Below, piece after piece: positions 50,049 through 59,507 of a DNA stretch of 64,000 nt (its first letter is position 1; each line of letters opens with the position of its first letter). A program made the translations under genes and the position numbers. The DNA is from Peribacillus simplex. GTDB lineage: Bacteria; Bacillota; Bacilli; Bacillales; DSM-1321. The notes beneath the pieces were generated by a model, which was not told where the DNA came from, did not search any database, and saw only the letters and a list, made by a program, of their open reading frames with translations. The DNA lies in the NCBI RefSeq assembly GCF_030123325.1, contig NZ_CP126106.1, forward strand, positions 3,004,001 through 3,068,000, written 5' to 3'.

Positions 50049-50714
50049 TTAGCTTTGTGCAAGTTTCTCTATTTCATCCGAATTATAAAAATGATATCCT
50101 TTTGCCGTCTTTTGGGCCGCAGCGTACATTGCAGCAGCTACTTTGTTTGCTTCTATTGCACGATAAGGGCGTAAAGGGCCAACGAAGACATATTTAGCAA
50201 AAGTACTTATCAGCCCAGAAATCTTTTCACCTGCCCTGAATTCCTTGCGTTCTCCAAGAAGTAAGGACGGGCGGAAGATATGTACAGTATTCAATTCCAA
50301 GTGTTGTAGTGTTATTTCTACATCGCCCTTAACACGACTGTAGAAAAACCTTGATTTGGAATTGGCTCCCATGGCTGTTATGACGAGTAATTTTTCAACA
50401 TTCGCTGTCTTTGCCATTTTAGTTGCTTCGATAACATAGTCATAATCCACTTTGCGAAAAGCTTCCTTCGATTTAGCCTTTTTGATCGTAGTACCCAAAC
50501 AAATGAAAACATCGCTGACTTTGAACAAACCGGCATACTTGGATAATTTATCGAATTCCACCACGTGGCCTATGCACTTGGGATCAGTGAATTTCACTTC
50601 GCTTCTTGTAAGAAAATGGATTTCACTATAGATTTTGCTGTTGCTTAGCTTTTTAATCAACTGGGTGCCGACCAAACCTGTAGCCCCTAAAATCAATGCC
50701 GTCTTATTAGTCAT
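50049..50714 (-). CDS. Atypical SDR, NAD(P)H-binding protein (HTATIP2-like)
   Basis: 221 residues: ALILGATGLVGTQLIKKLSN at the N-terminus gives the GxxGxxG nucleotide site. VFICLGTTIKKAKSKEAFRK-VDYDYV and HIFRPSLLLGERKEFRAGE are shared with the HTATIP2/oxidoreductase group of atypical short-chain dehydrogenases. The usual YxxxK is represented by YSRVKGDVE. The substrate is unknown. Single gene with its own terminator. Confidence 0.88.
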   Translation of the reverse strand: MTNKTALILGATGLVGTQLIKKLSNSKIYSEIHFLTRSEVKFTDPKCIGHVVEFDKLSKYAGLFKVSDVFICLGTTIKKAKSKEAFRKVDYDYVIEATKMAKTANVEKLLVITAMGANSKSRFFYSRVKGDVEITLQHLELNTVHIFRPSLLLGERKEFRAGEKISGLISTFAKYVFVGPLRPYRAIEANKVAAAMYAAAQKTAKGYHFYNSDEIEKLAQS

Positions 50715-50787
50715 GATTCCCTTCTTTCTATAATTAGCAACTAAATATCAATCATATCCATTTTAATTATAACCAAGCTTAATAGGA

Positions 50788-51366
50788 CTAAGATAAATGA
50801 TTTACTTGATTGAAATCATCAATTATCCAAGAGTCGACTTCAAATCTAATCGTACTCAAACATGCATTGAACAATCGCATTTCGTTGGATACGATTGACT
50901 CGTTTGACATCAAGCGTAAAATAAAATGAATGACGGCTCCATGTGCAACTAGTATAACTTTCTTATCGGGATACTCCTTCTGAATTTCCTGAAGTCCATT
51001 CATCAGCCTGTTTCGTAAAGATTCTTGATTTTCTTGACCAGGATATTCTTTATTCACGAATGCTGACTCCCTTTCAGCTGCTGTCATTCCTTCAGCGACG
51101 CCAAAATTCTTTTCAATGAATTCCATTTTTTCAATAACCGGGACTTCAATATAATGCGAAATGATATCTGCCGTTTCCCTTGCCCTTTTTAGAGGGCTTG
51201 AAATAATTACGTCCCAATCATTTTTTGACAAAAATTCACCACATTGCCGTGCCTGAATCTTTCCGAGTTCATTTAAAGGAATATCAGTCTGCCCCTGCAG
51301 TTTCCCTAGTGCATTCCAATCTGTTTGACCATGCCGCACTAAACAAATAGTAGTAATTGTCCTCAA
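50788..51366 (-). CDS. Histidine phosphatase (phosphoglycerate-mutase-like)
   Basis: 192 residues. The catalytic His is in ICLVRHGQTDWNALGKLQGQ, with the second Arg region SSPLKRARETADI and second His in ILVAHGAVIHFIL. It matches the small PhoE/GpmB-like phosphatases of Bacillus. The start is a TTG at 51366 close behind AGAGGGG, which is unusually near, and no better start is visible. Broad-specificity phosphatase activity is likely; the true substrate is unknown. It lies 18 bases downstream of the next gene and may share its transcript. Confidence 0.9.
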   Translation of the reverse strand: MRTITTICLVRHGQTDWNALGKLQGQTDIPLNELGKIQARQCGEFLSKNDWDVIISSPLKRARETADIISHYIEVPVIEKMEFIEKNFGVAEGMTAAERESAFVNKEYPGQENQESLRNRLMNGLQEIQKEYPDKKVILVAHGAVIHFILRLMSNESIVSNEMRLFNACLSTIRFEVDSWIIDDFNQVNHLS

Positions 51367-51384
51367 ACCCCTCTAAGTAAATTA

Positions 51385-51735
51385 TTATTTTTTCACTTCT
51401 TCGATGATGGAATGCCCTTCGGTCTGTTCGAGATCTGACCATTTCCATTTTTCATGCAAACGTATCCTTCCATCTGGCAACATTTCAGGGGTGGAAAGAC
51501 AGCTTCCTCCTCTAATTTCCCCTTTTTCATTGATATGATTATACCTGAATTCCAGAGTTCCATCGAGATTGACAAGCCCTATTAATGTCCCTTTAACAAT
51601 CTCTCCGCCCTGATAGCTTGCTGAAAGAATTGAGCCTTCTTGTGAATAGTGGAAGGAAGTATTTCCTGACACTTCTCCATTTTCAGAATTGACTTTAGCT
51701 TTGAATATCCGACCATCATAATTAAACATCATCAT
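51385..51735 (-). CDS. Conserved hypothetical protein, 116 aa
   Basis: Three consecutive ATGs follow GGGGGA. The third is best spaced, which would shorten the protein by two residues. The sequence is built of beta-rich repeats (FKAKVNSENGEVSGNTSFHY, GTLIGLVNLDGTLEFRYNHI). Relatives in Bacillus are often mislabelled N-acetylglutamate synthase. I see no acetyltransferase motif, so treat it as of unknown function. Probably one operon with the histidine phosphatase. Confidence 0.75.
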   Translation of the reverse strand: MMMFNYDGRIFKAKVNSENGEVSGNTSFHYSQEGSILSASYQGGEIVKGTLIGLVNLDGTLEFRYNHINEKGEIRGGSCLSTPEMLPDGRIRLHEKWKWSDLEQTEGHSIIEEVKK

Positions 51736-51970
51736 TCCCCCATATGAATTAATAAGGATAATGATACCAAATTAATTAAAAAAAGAATATTGAAAAATCT
51801 TATTGGATTTTAATTCTATGTTGATGGAAATGACACAAAAAATACATAATATTCCCCATTGAATTCCACTATTATAGTGTGGTTAGATTATGGAAGATGT
51901 TACTTATGGAATGAACAATCCCCAAGTTGAAACGTCTAATTAAACTGGAAGATGTTGGTGAGGTGCTCAA

Positions 51971-52492
51971 GTGAAAGAAATACTTCTGATTCTACTATTA
52001 CAACTTATTTATGTTCCGATTTACACGTTGCGAACCATTTTCTTAGTAAAAAATATTACCATACTTGCCTCGATACTTGGTATAGCAGAAATGTTAATAT
52101 ACGTTTTTGGTTTATCCCTAGTATTTGGCGGTGACCAAAGCATACTCGCCATGGTTGTATATGCAGTCGGTTTTGGAATCGGAATAATTTTTGGTACGAA
52201 AATTGAGCAAAAACTTGCCATCGGTTTTATTAATGTAACCGTTAATACTCAAACCAAAAATGAACATTTAGTAGATACACTGAGAAACAACGGATTTGGT
52301 GTAACTCTTTATACGGGCGAGGGCAGGGATAGCAACCGTTATCGTATGGAAATTTTGACAAAACGCAATCGTGAACAAGAATTGATAGCAACCGTTGAAA
52401 AGTTTGAACCTAAGGCTTTCATCATTTCATATGAACCACGTTATTTTAAAGGTGGGTTTTTATTGGACCGGTTGAAAAATAAAGCAAGCTGA
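51971..52492 (+). CDS. UPF0316/DUF2179 membrane protein (YebE-like)
   Basis: 173 residues, GTG start at 51971 behind GAGGTG. Three N-terminal membrane helices (ILLILLLQLIYVPIYTLRTI, LASILGIAEMLIYVFGLSLV, VVYAVGFGIGIIFGTKIEQK) precede a cytoplasmic DUF2179-type domain (VDTLRNNGFGVTLYTGEGRD, RYRMEILTKRNREQELIATV). The family is conserved in Bacillus; its function is unknown. Convergent with the HNH gene. Confidence 0.9.
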   Translation: MKEILLILLLQLIYVPIYTLRTIFLVKNITILASILGIAEMLIYVFGLSLVFGGDQSILAMVVYAVGFGIGIIFGTKIEQKLAIGFINVTVNTQTKNEHLVDTLRNNGFGVTLYTGEGRDSNRYRMEILTKRNREQELIATVEKFEPKAFIISYEPRYFKGGFLLDRLKNKAS

Positions 52493-52497
52493 ATGAA

Positions 52498-52533
52498 ATG
52501 CAAAAGCCCATCACTTCAAGATGGGCTTTTGCA
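52498..52533. terminator. Terminator between convergent genes
   Basis: CAAAAGCCCATC/GATGGGCTTTTG stem, usable in both directions. Confidence 0.8.
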
Positions 52534-52812
52534 TTATTTCGTTTTTGATTTTCTGATTTTCACTGCCCTCGTTACCGGTTGTTTTTTAATCCACTTTAAG
52601 TATTTTTTTAATGCTTCATCATCTTTCAGCAATAGCACGGTATACAGGCGGATGGCCAGCTCTCGGTTTGAATACAGGGCGTGAATCTGTTTATGACATG
52701 TTTTACAGAGATAGGCAATTGGTAAGTGGCTGCCGCCTAATTCTCTAGGTGTTAAATGATGGATTGTCAGTTCTATCCCGTTCCTGTCACAAAGCTCACA
52801 AGTACCTTCCAT
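52534..52812 (-). CDS. Small HNH-endonuclease-like protein, 92 aa
   Basis: The residues CELCDR, ELTIHHLTPRELGGSH, IAYLCKTCHKQIHALYSNRE give the zinc Cys pairs and the HH...N/H core of an HNH domain, although here the middle Asn position is not obvious. Free-standing HNH proteins of this size occur throughout Bacillus. The DNA target and role are unknown. The gene stands 15 bases after the next hypothetical gene. Confidence 0.85.
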   Translation of the reverse strand: MEGTCELCDRNGIELTIHHLTPRELGGSHLPIAYLCKTCHKQIHALYSNRELAIRLYTVLLLKDDEALKKYLKWIKKQPVTRAVKIRKSKTK

Positions 52813-52827
52813 CTCATTACCCGTCCA

Positions 52828-53232
52828 TTATGGCTTTACGGATTTTCCTTCTTCTACAATATGAAACATCAAATGGGCAAGATGGTGGATAGGTCCATAC
52901 TCTTCATTGTCATCATCTTCTTCATCCTCCACTTCCGCTTCATCCATTCCTTGTAAATAAAGTGCCATGAACTCATAAAAATCATTTTTCGTAAAGGAGT
53001 AACAATCACTTGGATCCTGATTATCTTCTTCATACTGTAAAACTAGATGAGATAAATCTCCTTCATCATCTTCAGCATCAAAAAAAACGAAATACCCAAT
53101 ATTTGTATCCAGTTCAAATAATCTGCGAAAGCCGCGTGATGTTGATTTTTCAAACTCAGCCGACGTCAATTTTTGCACTTGCATGCTGTCTACATTATCT
53201 TCCTGATGAAAGCCCACGATAAATGTGTTCAT
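52828..53232 (-). CDS. Acidic hypothetical protein, 134 aa
   Basis: ATG at 53232 follows AGGAGG. No signal peptide. A folded N-terminal part (FIVGFHQEDNVDSMQVQKLT, FRRLFELDTNIGYFVFFDAE) precedes a strongly acidic linker near residues 98-112 and an end HHLAHLMFHIVEEGKSVKP. It resembles unnamed cytosolic proteins of Bacillus. Function unknown. Likely co-transcribed with the HNH gene. Confidence 0.75.
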   Translation of the reverse strand: MNTFIVGFHQEDNVDSMQVQKLTSAEFEKSTSRGFRRLFELDTNIGYFVFFDAEDDEGDLSHLVLQYEEDNQDPSDCYSFTKNDFYEFMALYLQGMDEAEVEDEEDDDNEEYGPIHHLAHLMFHIVEEGKSVKP

Positions 53233-53295
53233 AATCTAACCTCCTGTTGAATATGGATAACCATTAGTATCCCCACTTAACAGAATTTATTCGAT

Positions 53296-54051
53296 TTAGA
53301 GGTTTGTTTCCAAGACAACCGGACAATGATCGCTTCCCATGACATCGCAGTGAATGTTAGCCTCTATTAAAGAATCCGCCATACGTTTTGAAACAATGAA
53401 ATAATCGATTCTCCACCCGATATTCCGCTCTCTCACTTTAGCCATATATGACCACCAACTATAGGCATCTTCGCGGTCCGGATAAAAATGGCGAAAAGTA
53501 TCGATAAACCCTGCATCAAGTAGTTCAGTCATCTTTCCACGCTCTTCATTAGTGAAACCGGAATTCCCAATATTGGTTTTTGGGTTTTTTAAATCGATTT
53601 CAGAATGTGCGACATTAAGGTCCCCACAGTAGACAACCGGCTTCACCAAGTCTAGTTCCTTAAGATAATTTATCATCTCATCTTCCCATTCGAGACGGTA
53701 ATTCAGCCTGGATAAATCCCTTTTTGCATTGGGGGTATATACATTCACCATATAAAATTTCTCGAATTCCAGTGTTATGATCCTGCCTTCCGGCTCCTCG
53801 TCCAGCTCCCCTACACCATATTTCACGGAAAGCGGTTTTTCCTTCGTGAAAATGGCTGTACCGGAATATCCTTTTTTCAATGCATAATTCCAATATTGAT
53901 GGTAACCTTCCAACTCAAGTGAAATCTGCCCTTCTTGTAGCTTAGTTTCTTGAAGGCAAAAAATATCTGCATCCACATCTTTAAAGTAATCTAAAAATCC
54001 TTTTTTTACACAAGCCCTTATTCCATTCACATTCCAGGAAACCAATTTCAT
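53296..54051 (-). CDS. exoA: Exodeoxyribonuclease III / AP endonuclease
   Basis: 251 residues from ATG at 54051 (KLVSWNVNGIRACVKKGF). An in-frame ATG nine codons upstream overlaps the AAGGAG site and is rejected. The exonuclease III signatures are LQETKLQEGQ (metal Glu), YCGDLNVAHSEIDLKNPKTN, and the final GSDHCPVVLE (catalytic Asp/His). W-R-I-D-Y-F in GWRIDYFIVS is also diagnostic. It removes 3' blocking groups and cuts at abasic sites in base-excision repair. Single gene. Confidence 0.96.
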   Translation of the reverse strand: MKLVSWNVNGIRACVKKGFLDYFKDVDADIFCLQETKLQEGQISLELEGYHQYWNYALKKGYSGTAIFTKEKPLSVKYGVGELDEEPEGRIITLEFEKFYMVNVYTPNAKRDLSRLNYRLEWEDEMINYLKELDLVKPVVYCGDLNVAHSEIDLKNPKTNIGNSGFTNEERGKMTELLDAGFIDTFRHFYPDREDAYSWWSYMAKVRERNIGWRIDYFIVSKRMADSLIEANIHCDVMGSDHCPVVLETNL

Positions 54052-54126
54052 ATTTTCTTTAATTCTCCTTATGGCCAATTAATTTCTTTACATTTCAACT
54101 ATACTATTTATCTGCTTTTTTTCCCA

Positions 54127-55632
54127 TTAGAGTACATTCGAAAATAATCTGGCAAATGATTCTTTTGAACGTTCCATCAAACCACGCTTGTTATACCCGA
54201 TAGAATCTAGTTTGTCACTATCCATCATATCCTCTTTGTAATGAATGATGAGATCTTCAATGGAACGGCTGTCCATAAGAAAGACATTGACTTCAAAATT
54301 CAGATGAAAACTTCTCATATCCATATTTGCCGTTCCTATGGAAGCCATATCACCATCAACGATAATCAGTTTCTGATGTAGAAAACCCTTTTTATACAAG
54401 TATACCTCTACACCGAATTGTAGCAGCTCCCCGAAATAAGAGCGACTGCCATATTGGGTTAAAAACCCATCATTTACTGCCGGAACCATAAGCCTAACTT
54501 GTATCCCCTTAATTGCGGCATGTTTAATGGCTGCTCTAATCGCTTGATTGGGTACGAAGTATGGACTTGCAATCCAGATTGATTCAGTCGCGTTTGTGAT
54601 AAGTGAATAGTAAAAATCACTCATGATTCCCTGCTGTGTATCAGGTCCGCTTGCTACCACCTGAACAGCTCCATCTCCTTGTTCCACTTTATTCTTGAAT
54701 TCTGGACGTTCTTGCAATACATCTTCCCCACTGACATATTCCCAATCCAAAAGGAAAACAGTATGAAGCATAAATACCGCTTCACCTTTAAGTACCATAT
54801 GTGTATCTCTCCAAAAACCAATGTTTTTATTTCGGCCTAAATATTCCTCTCCTACGTTTAAACCTCCAACAAAGCCAACTTCCCCATCTATGATGATGAT
54901 TTTCCGGTGATTCCTAAAATTAAACTTTTGATTGAAAAATCCGTGTTTCAAAGGGGAAAATGGATATGCTTTTATCCCGGCATGTTTCATCCGTTTAACT
55001 TCATTATTTGAAAGGCTTAAACTTCCGGCCGCATCAAAAATGAATAAAACTTCCACACCATTTTTTGCTTTTTCAATAAGGATATCTATAATTTCAGTGC
55101 CAAGCCTGTCGGAACGAAAAATATAATATTCAATATGAATGAATTTCTCAGCTTTTTTTAACTGTTTTATGATTTCTGAGAACGTTTCGTTACCATTTTT
55201 CAATACTTCCGTATGCGATGATGTACTAATGATGGTCTCAGAAGCATTTTTGGCAAAAGCTGCGAATGATTGCTGATGATTATTCAAGAACGATAAATCT
55301 GGAGATGAGACCTGTGTGACAAGACTCTTCCATTCTTCACGATCTTTTTTCCTTTTACTTCGAAATAAATACCCCTTTAAATAGAGCTGACCTGAGAATA
55401 GATAAAATACATATCCAAATACCGGGAAAAACAAAAGCACATACATCCATAAAAGGGTCTCATGGGCAAATCTATTTTCAAGCATAAGTGAAAATATGGT
55501 AATAAACATGACCAAAATATATAATCCAATAAAAAATAGCTTCACGTCGAAGCCAACTTGAGTGAACAGGATTATATAGACTGAAGCAATTAAAATAAAT
55601 AAAAATACAAATTCCATTCTTCTTCTTTTCAT
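54127..55632 (-). CDS. clsA: Cardiolipin synthase, ClsA type
   Basis: 501 residues: two N-terminal membrane helices (about 5-25, 32-50 and a third near 60-80) and two phospholipase-D HKD motifs, HRKIIIIDGEVGFVGGLNVG and HQKLIIVDGDMASIGTANMD. It condenses two phosphatidylglycerols into cardiolipin at the membrane. ATG at 55632 follows GAATGAAAAG with AGGAGA upstream. It is in the place where glgP would follow glgA in B. subtilis, but it has its own start region and is not part of the glycogen operon. Confidence 0.95.
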   Translation of the reverse strand: MKRRRMEFVFLFILIASVYIILFTQVGFDVKLFFIGLYILVMFITIFSLMLENRFAHETLLWMYVLLFFPVFGYVFYLFSGQLYLKGYLFRSKRKKDREEWKSLVTQVSSPDLSFLNNHQQSFAAFAKNASETIISTSSHTEVLKNGNETFSEIIKQLKKAEKFIHIEYYIFRSDRLGTEIIDILIEKAKNGVEVLFIFDAAGSLSLSNNEVKRMKHAGIKAYPFSPLKHGFFNQKFNFRNHRKIIIIDGEVGFVGGLNVGEEYLGRNKNIGFWRDTHMVLKGEAVFMLHTVFLLDWEYVSGEDVLQERPEFKNKVEQGDGAVQVVASGPDTQQGIMSDFYYSLITNATESIWIASPYFVPNQAIRAAIKHAAIKGIQVRLMVPAVNDGFLTQYGSRSYFGELLQFGVEVYLYKKGFLHQKLIIVDGDMASIGTANMDMRSFHLNFEVNVFLMDSRSIEDLIIHYKEDMMDSDKLDSIGYNKRGLMERSKESFARLFSNVL

Positions 55633-55699
55633 CTTTTCATTCTCCTACACAGCAATATTATATATATATCTATACATATACCCATATTTGATGGTAAAA

Positions 55700-55740
55700 G
55701 AAACAAAACACTTACGAAAATAATATTCGCAAGTGCTTTG
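55700..55740 (-). terminator. Terminator of the glycogen operon
   Basis: AAGCACTTGCGAA/TTCGTAAGTGTTT stem followed on the minus strand by TGTTTCTTTT. It ends the glg operon directly after glgA. Confidence 0.85.
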
Positions 55741-55759
55741 TGTATTACCTATCCAATTA

Positions 55760-57196
55760 TCACTTCATTACAGGAATCAAACTTTCATACAGCTTAATAT
55801 ACTTTAAGGAAGATGATGTCCAACTGAAGTCTAACTTCATTGCACTTTCTGCCATTTTCCGCCATCTTTTCGGCTGGAATTTGTACAGACCAACAGATTG
55901 CTCAATTGTATGAAGCATATCGTGTGCATTATAATTCATAAAACTGAAGCCATTGCCTTCACCAGTAAATTGATTATACGGTATCACCGTATCCCGAAGT
56001 CCGCCAGTTTCCCTCACCAAAGGCAGAGTCCCATAACGCAACGCCAAAAGCTGGCCGATACCACATGGTTCGAATTGTGATGGCATCAGGAATAAATCAG
56101 AACCTGCATATATCCGCCTTGCTAAACCCTCATCAAAATATGTATTGACTGAAACCTGATTTGGATATTGGTCAGCTAAATGGCGAAATGCCGATTCATA
56201 TTGCTCATCACCCGTACCTAAAAGAATGAATTGAACTCCCTGGTTCATCATTTCATGAAAAACATGGAGAATAAGATCAATTCCTTTTTGATCAACAAGC
56301 CTGGTTACCATGGATAGAACCGGGACCCGATCATTTACAGGAAGATCCAGCGATTCCTGTAAATGACGTTTATTCTCCATCTTACCCTCATAGGAATCGA
56401 ATGGAACAGCAAGATGTTCATCTGCAGCCGGATTATATTCCTCATAATCAATTCCGTTGATAATCCCTTTAAGGTCACCATTTCTCTTGCGTAAAAACCC
56501 ATCCAAATTTTCCCCGAAATAAGGACTTTGAATTTCTTCCGCATAACTTGGGCTTACAGTTGTGACAATGTTAGAAAAAGCTAGGCCGGCTTTCAAATAA
56601 CTTACATTTCCATGAAATTCAAGACCATCGATATTAAAATATAACTCACTCAAATCGAGTAATTCAGCTAAAACAGCTTTAGGATAAACTCCTTGATAGC
56701 GTAAATTATGTATAGTAAATATCGTTTTAATATCCTTATAGAATGGATGGTTACTATAATGAGCTTTCAGCAAAACGCTGACAAGGCCCGTTTGCCAATC
56801 ATGACAGTGTATGACATCCGGCTTTTCTTCTAGATAGGGTAAAGCCTCTAAAATTGCACGGGAAAAGAAGGCGAACCTTTCGCCATCGTCAAAGAATCCA
56901 TAACTACCGTGTCTTTTGAAATAATATTCATTATCCAGAAAATAATATGTAATTCCATTAGCAACAAGTTTTTCGATGCCACAGAATTGCTGGCGCCAAC
57001 CAACAGGAACTTCAATACTCGTCATATGTTCCAATTCCTGTTTGAATTGGTTAGGAAGATCCCCATATTTAGGAAGGATGACACTTACATGGACTCCTTG
57101 TTTTTTCAGCGCTTTCGGGAGCGCGCCTATAACGTCTCCGAGCCCTCCCGTTTTTATAAAAGGGGCGCATTCTGAAGCAGCAAATACAACATTCAT
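55760..57196 (-). CDS. glgA: Glycogen synthase
   Basis: 478 residues, GT5 family: ADP-glucose loop SECAPFIKTGGLGDVIGALP (KTGGLGD), PDVIHCHDWQTGLV, SMVTRLVDQKGIDLI and the C-terminal PSQFEPCGIGQLLALRYGTL. It extends alpha-1,4-glucan from ADP-glucose. It is last in the order glgB-glgC-glgD-glgA, with 16 bases after glgD. In B. subtilis glgP follows; here a terminator follows instead. Confidence 0.98.
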   Translation of the reverse strand: MNVVFAASECAPFIKTGGLGDVIGALPKALKKQGVHVSVILPKYGDLPNQFKQELEHMTSIEVPVGWRQQFCGIEKLVANGITYYFLDNEYYFKRHGSYGFFDDGERFAFFSRAILEALPYLEEKPDVIHCHDWQTGLVSVLLKAHYSNHPFYKDIKTIFTIHNLRYQGVYPKAVLAELLDLSELYFNIDGLEFHGNVSYLKAGLAFSNIVTTVSPSYAEEIQSPYFGENLDGFLRKRNGDLKGIINGIDYEEYNPAADEHLAVPFDSYEGKMENKRHLQESLDLPVNDRVPVLSMVTRLVDQKGIDLILHVFHEMMNQGVQFILLGTGDEQYESAFRHLADQYPNQVSVNTYFDEGLARRIYAGSDLFLMPSQFEPCGIGQLLALRYGTLPLVRETGGLRDTVIPYNQFTGEGNGFSFMNYNAHDMLHTIEQSVGLYKFQPKRWRKMAESAMKLDFSWTSSSLKYIKLYESLIPVMK

Positions 57197-57212
57197 TGCC
57201 GCACCTCCTCTA

Positions 57213-58319
57213 TTAAATTACTTCCGCTTTTTTTATTACAGTAGGCTGTTTTAAACCAATAACTGATTTTTCACTAGTAATTCTCACTTCTTTATCAGTT
57301 ATGACATTTTCAACGATGGCCCCTTCTTCAATCACGCCTTTTTGCATGATGATGCTATTTTTTATAATCGCACCTTTTTTCACCTTTACCCCACGGAATA
57401 GTATACTGTTTTCGACAGTCCCTTCAATATCACAACCATTGGCTATCAATGAATTGGTAACCTTCGAAGAACTTGAATATTTGGTTGGTGCCTCATGTTT
57501 GATTTTTGTATAAACATCCCAAGTATCCCCGAAGAAAGAACGGATTACCGAAGGGTTCAGGAAATTCATATTACTGGAATGAAAGCTTTCAATGGAATGG
57601 ATGAATGGCATATCTCCAGTAAAATTATACCCTTTGACTGTAAAACGATGGAGATTTGCCTTTACAGCGTCTTTCAAAAAGTCATATTCCCCACTGGCAA
57701 CACAGCTTTTGATCAAGTTCACCAATAGCGTTTTACTTATGATGAAGGTTTCTAGACAAACATGGTCACCAGGTCTAGGGATTGTATAAAAGCTAATGTC
57801 AGTAATGTCTTCATCCGAATCTACCGAGCAAGTGTGATAGATTGGTTTTTCAATCATTTCCCCCACATAATCCTTATATACGACCGTGATATCCGCTTTT
57901 TGCTTTTTGTGATAATCAAGCACTTCATTAAAATCCAATTTGCATACATGGCTTCCAGGGGAAATGATGACAGTATCTGCCTCTGCACGTTCGAAAAATT
58001 TAAGATGATCATAAAATTGTTTCATATCTCCCGTTACCGTTTCATCCGGATGGATAGGGGGCAAGATGTATAAGCCTCCTGAACGCCGAGCCAAGTTCCA
58101 TTCTTTACCTGAGCCAAGATGATCCATAACAGAAAGATACTTTTCTTTTGGAAAAACGGCTACTTTTGATACGTCTGCATTAATGAGATTCGACATCGTA
58201 AAGTCAATCAAACGGTAGCGTCCACCAAATGGCACAGATGCTACATTTCGGTGAGCAGTCAGATCTTTTAAATGTTGTCTTTCATTGATTAAGTTAATAA
58301 TACCCAACACATTTTCCAT
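57213..58319 (-). CDS. glgD: Glucose-1-phosphate adenylyltransferase regulatory subunit
   Basis: 368 residues. The nucleotidyltransferase fold is seen in SVPFGGRYRLIDFTMSNLIN, and the left-handed beta-helix in the C-terminal third (SSKVTNSLIANGCDIEGTVE, IIKNSIIMQKGVIEEGAIVE). Compared with GlgC, the N-terminal Gly-rich loop and catalytic residues are degenerate (IINLINERQHLKDLTAHRN), as in other GlgD proteins, which modulate GlgC. Placed between glgC and glgA with short spacing. Confidence 0.97.
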   Translation of the reverse strand: MENVLGIINLINERQHLKDLTAHRNVASVPFGGRYRLIDFTMSNLINADVSKVAVFPKEKYLSVMDHLGSGKEWNLARRSGGLYILPPIHPDETVTGDMKQFYDHLKFFERAEADTVIISPGSHVCKLDFNEVLDYHKKQKADITVVYKDYVGEMIEKPIYHTCSVDSDEDITDISFYTIPRPGDHVCLETFIISKTLLVNLIKSCVASGEYDFLKDAVKANLHRFTVKGYNFTGDMPFIHSIESFHSSNMNFLNPSVIRSFFGDTWDVYTKIKHEAPTKYSSSSKVTNSLIANGCDIEGTVENSILFRGVKVKKGAIIKNSIIMQKGVIEEGAIVENVITDKEVRITSEKSVIGLKQPTVIKKAEVI

Positions 58320-58340
58320 AGCATCTTCCCCTTTTTCTAG

Positions 58341-59507
58341 TTAAGAGTGAGTGATCTTTTTTTTGTTTGGATTGATAATGGTCTGATTTTCACCAATTAA
58401 GGTAATATCGGATGTAATCGATGAATTGCCAACTATGGCACCATCTTCTATAACACAATTGCTTGCTATGATGCTTCTTTCTATATGGACGTTTTCTCCA
58501 ATCGTGACATTCGGCATGATGACTGAATCTTTTATGGTTGACCCATAGCCCACCTGTACATTATAGGATAAAACCGAATGTTCAATTTTCCCATGTATCA
58601 TGCAGCCTTCATTGATAAGCGACTGACTGACCTCGGCATCCGGCGATATATATTGCGGCGGATGATTTGCATTGCGGGCAAAAATTTTCCATTGCTGATC
58701 ATCCAACTGGAAATTTGGCGTATCCTCCAATAAGTCCATATGTGCCTGCCAAAGGCTTTCGACCGTTCCGACATCTTTCCAATAATCATTAAAACGATAG
58801 GCATATAGCTTTTTTCGGTCTTCAAGCATCTTTGGAATGATGTTGCTGCCGAAATCATTGGAAGAATTTTCATCCTTTTCATCATTTATTAAATACCGTC
58901 TTAGGGTTTTCCACTTGAAAAGATAGACTCCCATTGAAGCAAGATTACTCTTTGGATACTTTGGTTTTTCATCAAATTGAGTGATTTTATCATCATCATT
59001 GGTATTCATGATCCCGAAACGACTTGCTTCCTGCCACGGCACTTGAATGACGGCTATGGTTGCCTCTGCATTTTTTTCGATGTGATAATCCAGCATCTTA
59101 CTGTAATCCATCTTATAAATATGGTCACCAGAGAGAATCAGTACATGTTCCGGATCATAGTTATCAATGTATTGGATATTTTGATAAACAGCGTTTGCCG
59201 TCCCTTTATACCATTCACCGCCTTCTTTCCCTTGGTAAGGGGGAAGTACGGAAACTCCGCCTACATCTAGATCTAGGTCCCATGCTTTGCCATTACCAAC
59301 ATAATCATTTAGAATCAATGGCTGGTATTGGGTCAGTACCCCAACCGTATCAATACCAGAATGAGTGCAGTTACTTAATGGAAAATCGATGATTCTATAT
59401 TTACCGCCAAAGGGTACAGCTGGTTTTGCCAAACCGATTGTCAATTCACCTAACCTTGAACCCTGGCCTCCTGCCAATAACATTGCTATCCATTTTTTCG
59501 CTCCCAT
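58341..59507 (-). CDS. glgC: Glucose-1-phosphate adenylyltransferase catalytic subunit
   Basis: 388 residues: AMLLAGGQGSRLGELTIGLA-KPAVPFGGKYRIIDFPLSNC carries the nucleotide loop, and LILSGDHIYKMDYSKMLDYH and FDEKPKYPKSNLASMGVYLF are the glucose-1-P site. The C-terminal beta-helix follows. It makes ADP-glucose, the committed step of glycogen synthesis. Its start overlaps the end of glgB by a base, so translation is coupled. Confidence 0.98.
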   Translation of the reverse strand: MGAKKWIAMLLAGGQGSRLGELTIGLAKPAVPFGGKYRIIDFPLSNCTHSGIDTVGVLTQYQPLILNDYVGNGKAWDLDLDVGGVSVLPPYQGKEGGEWYKGTANAVYQNIQYIDNYDPEHVLILSGDHIYKMDYSKMLDYHIEKNAEATIAVIQVPWQEASRFGIMNTNDDDKITQFDEKPKYPKSNLASMGVYLFKWKTLRRYLINDEKDENSSNDFGSNIIPKMLEDRKKLYAYRFNDYWKDVGTVESLWQAHMDLLEDTPNFQLDDQQWKIFARNANHPPQYISPDAEVSQSLINEGCMIHGKIEHSVLSYNVQVGYGSTIKDSVIMPNVTIGENVHIERSIIASNCVIEDGAIVGNSSITSDITLIGENQTIINPNKKKITHS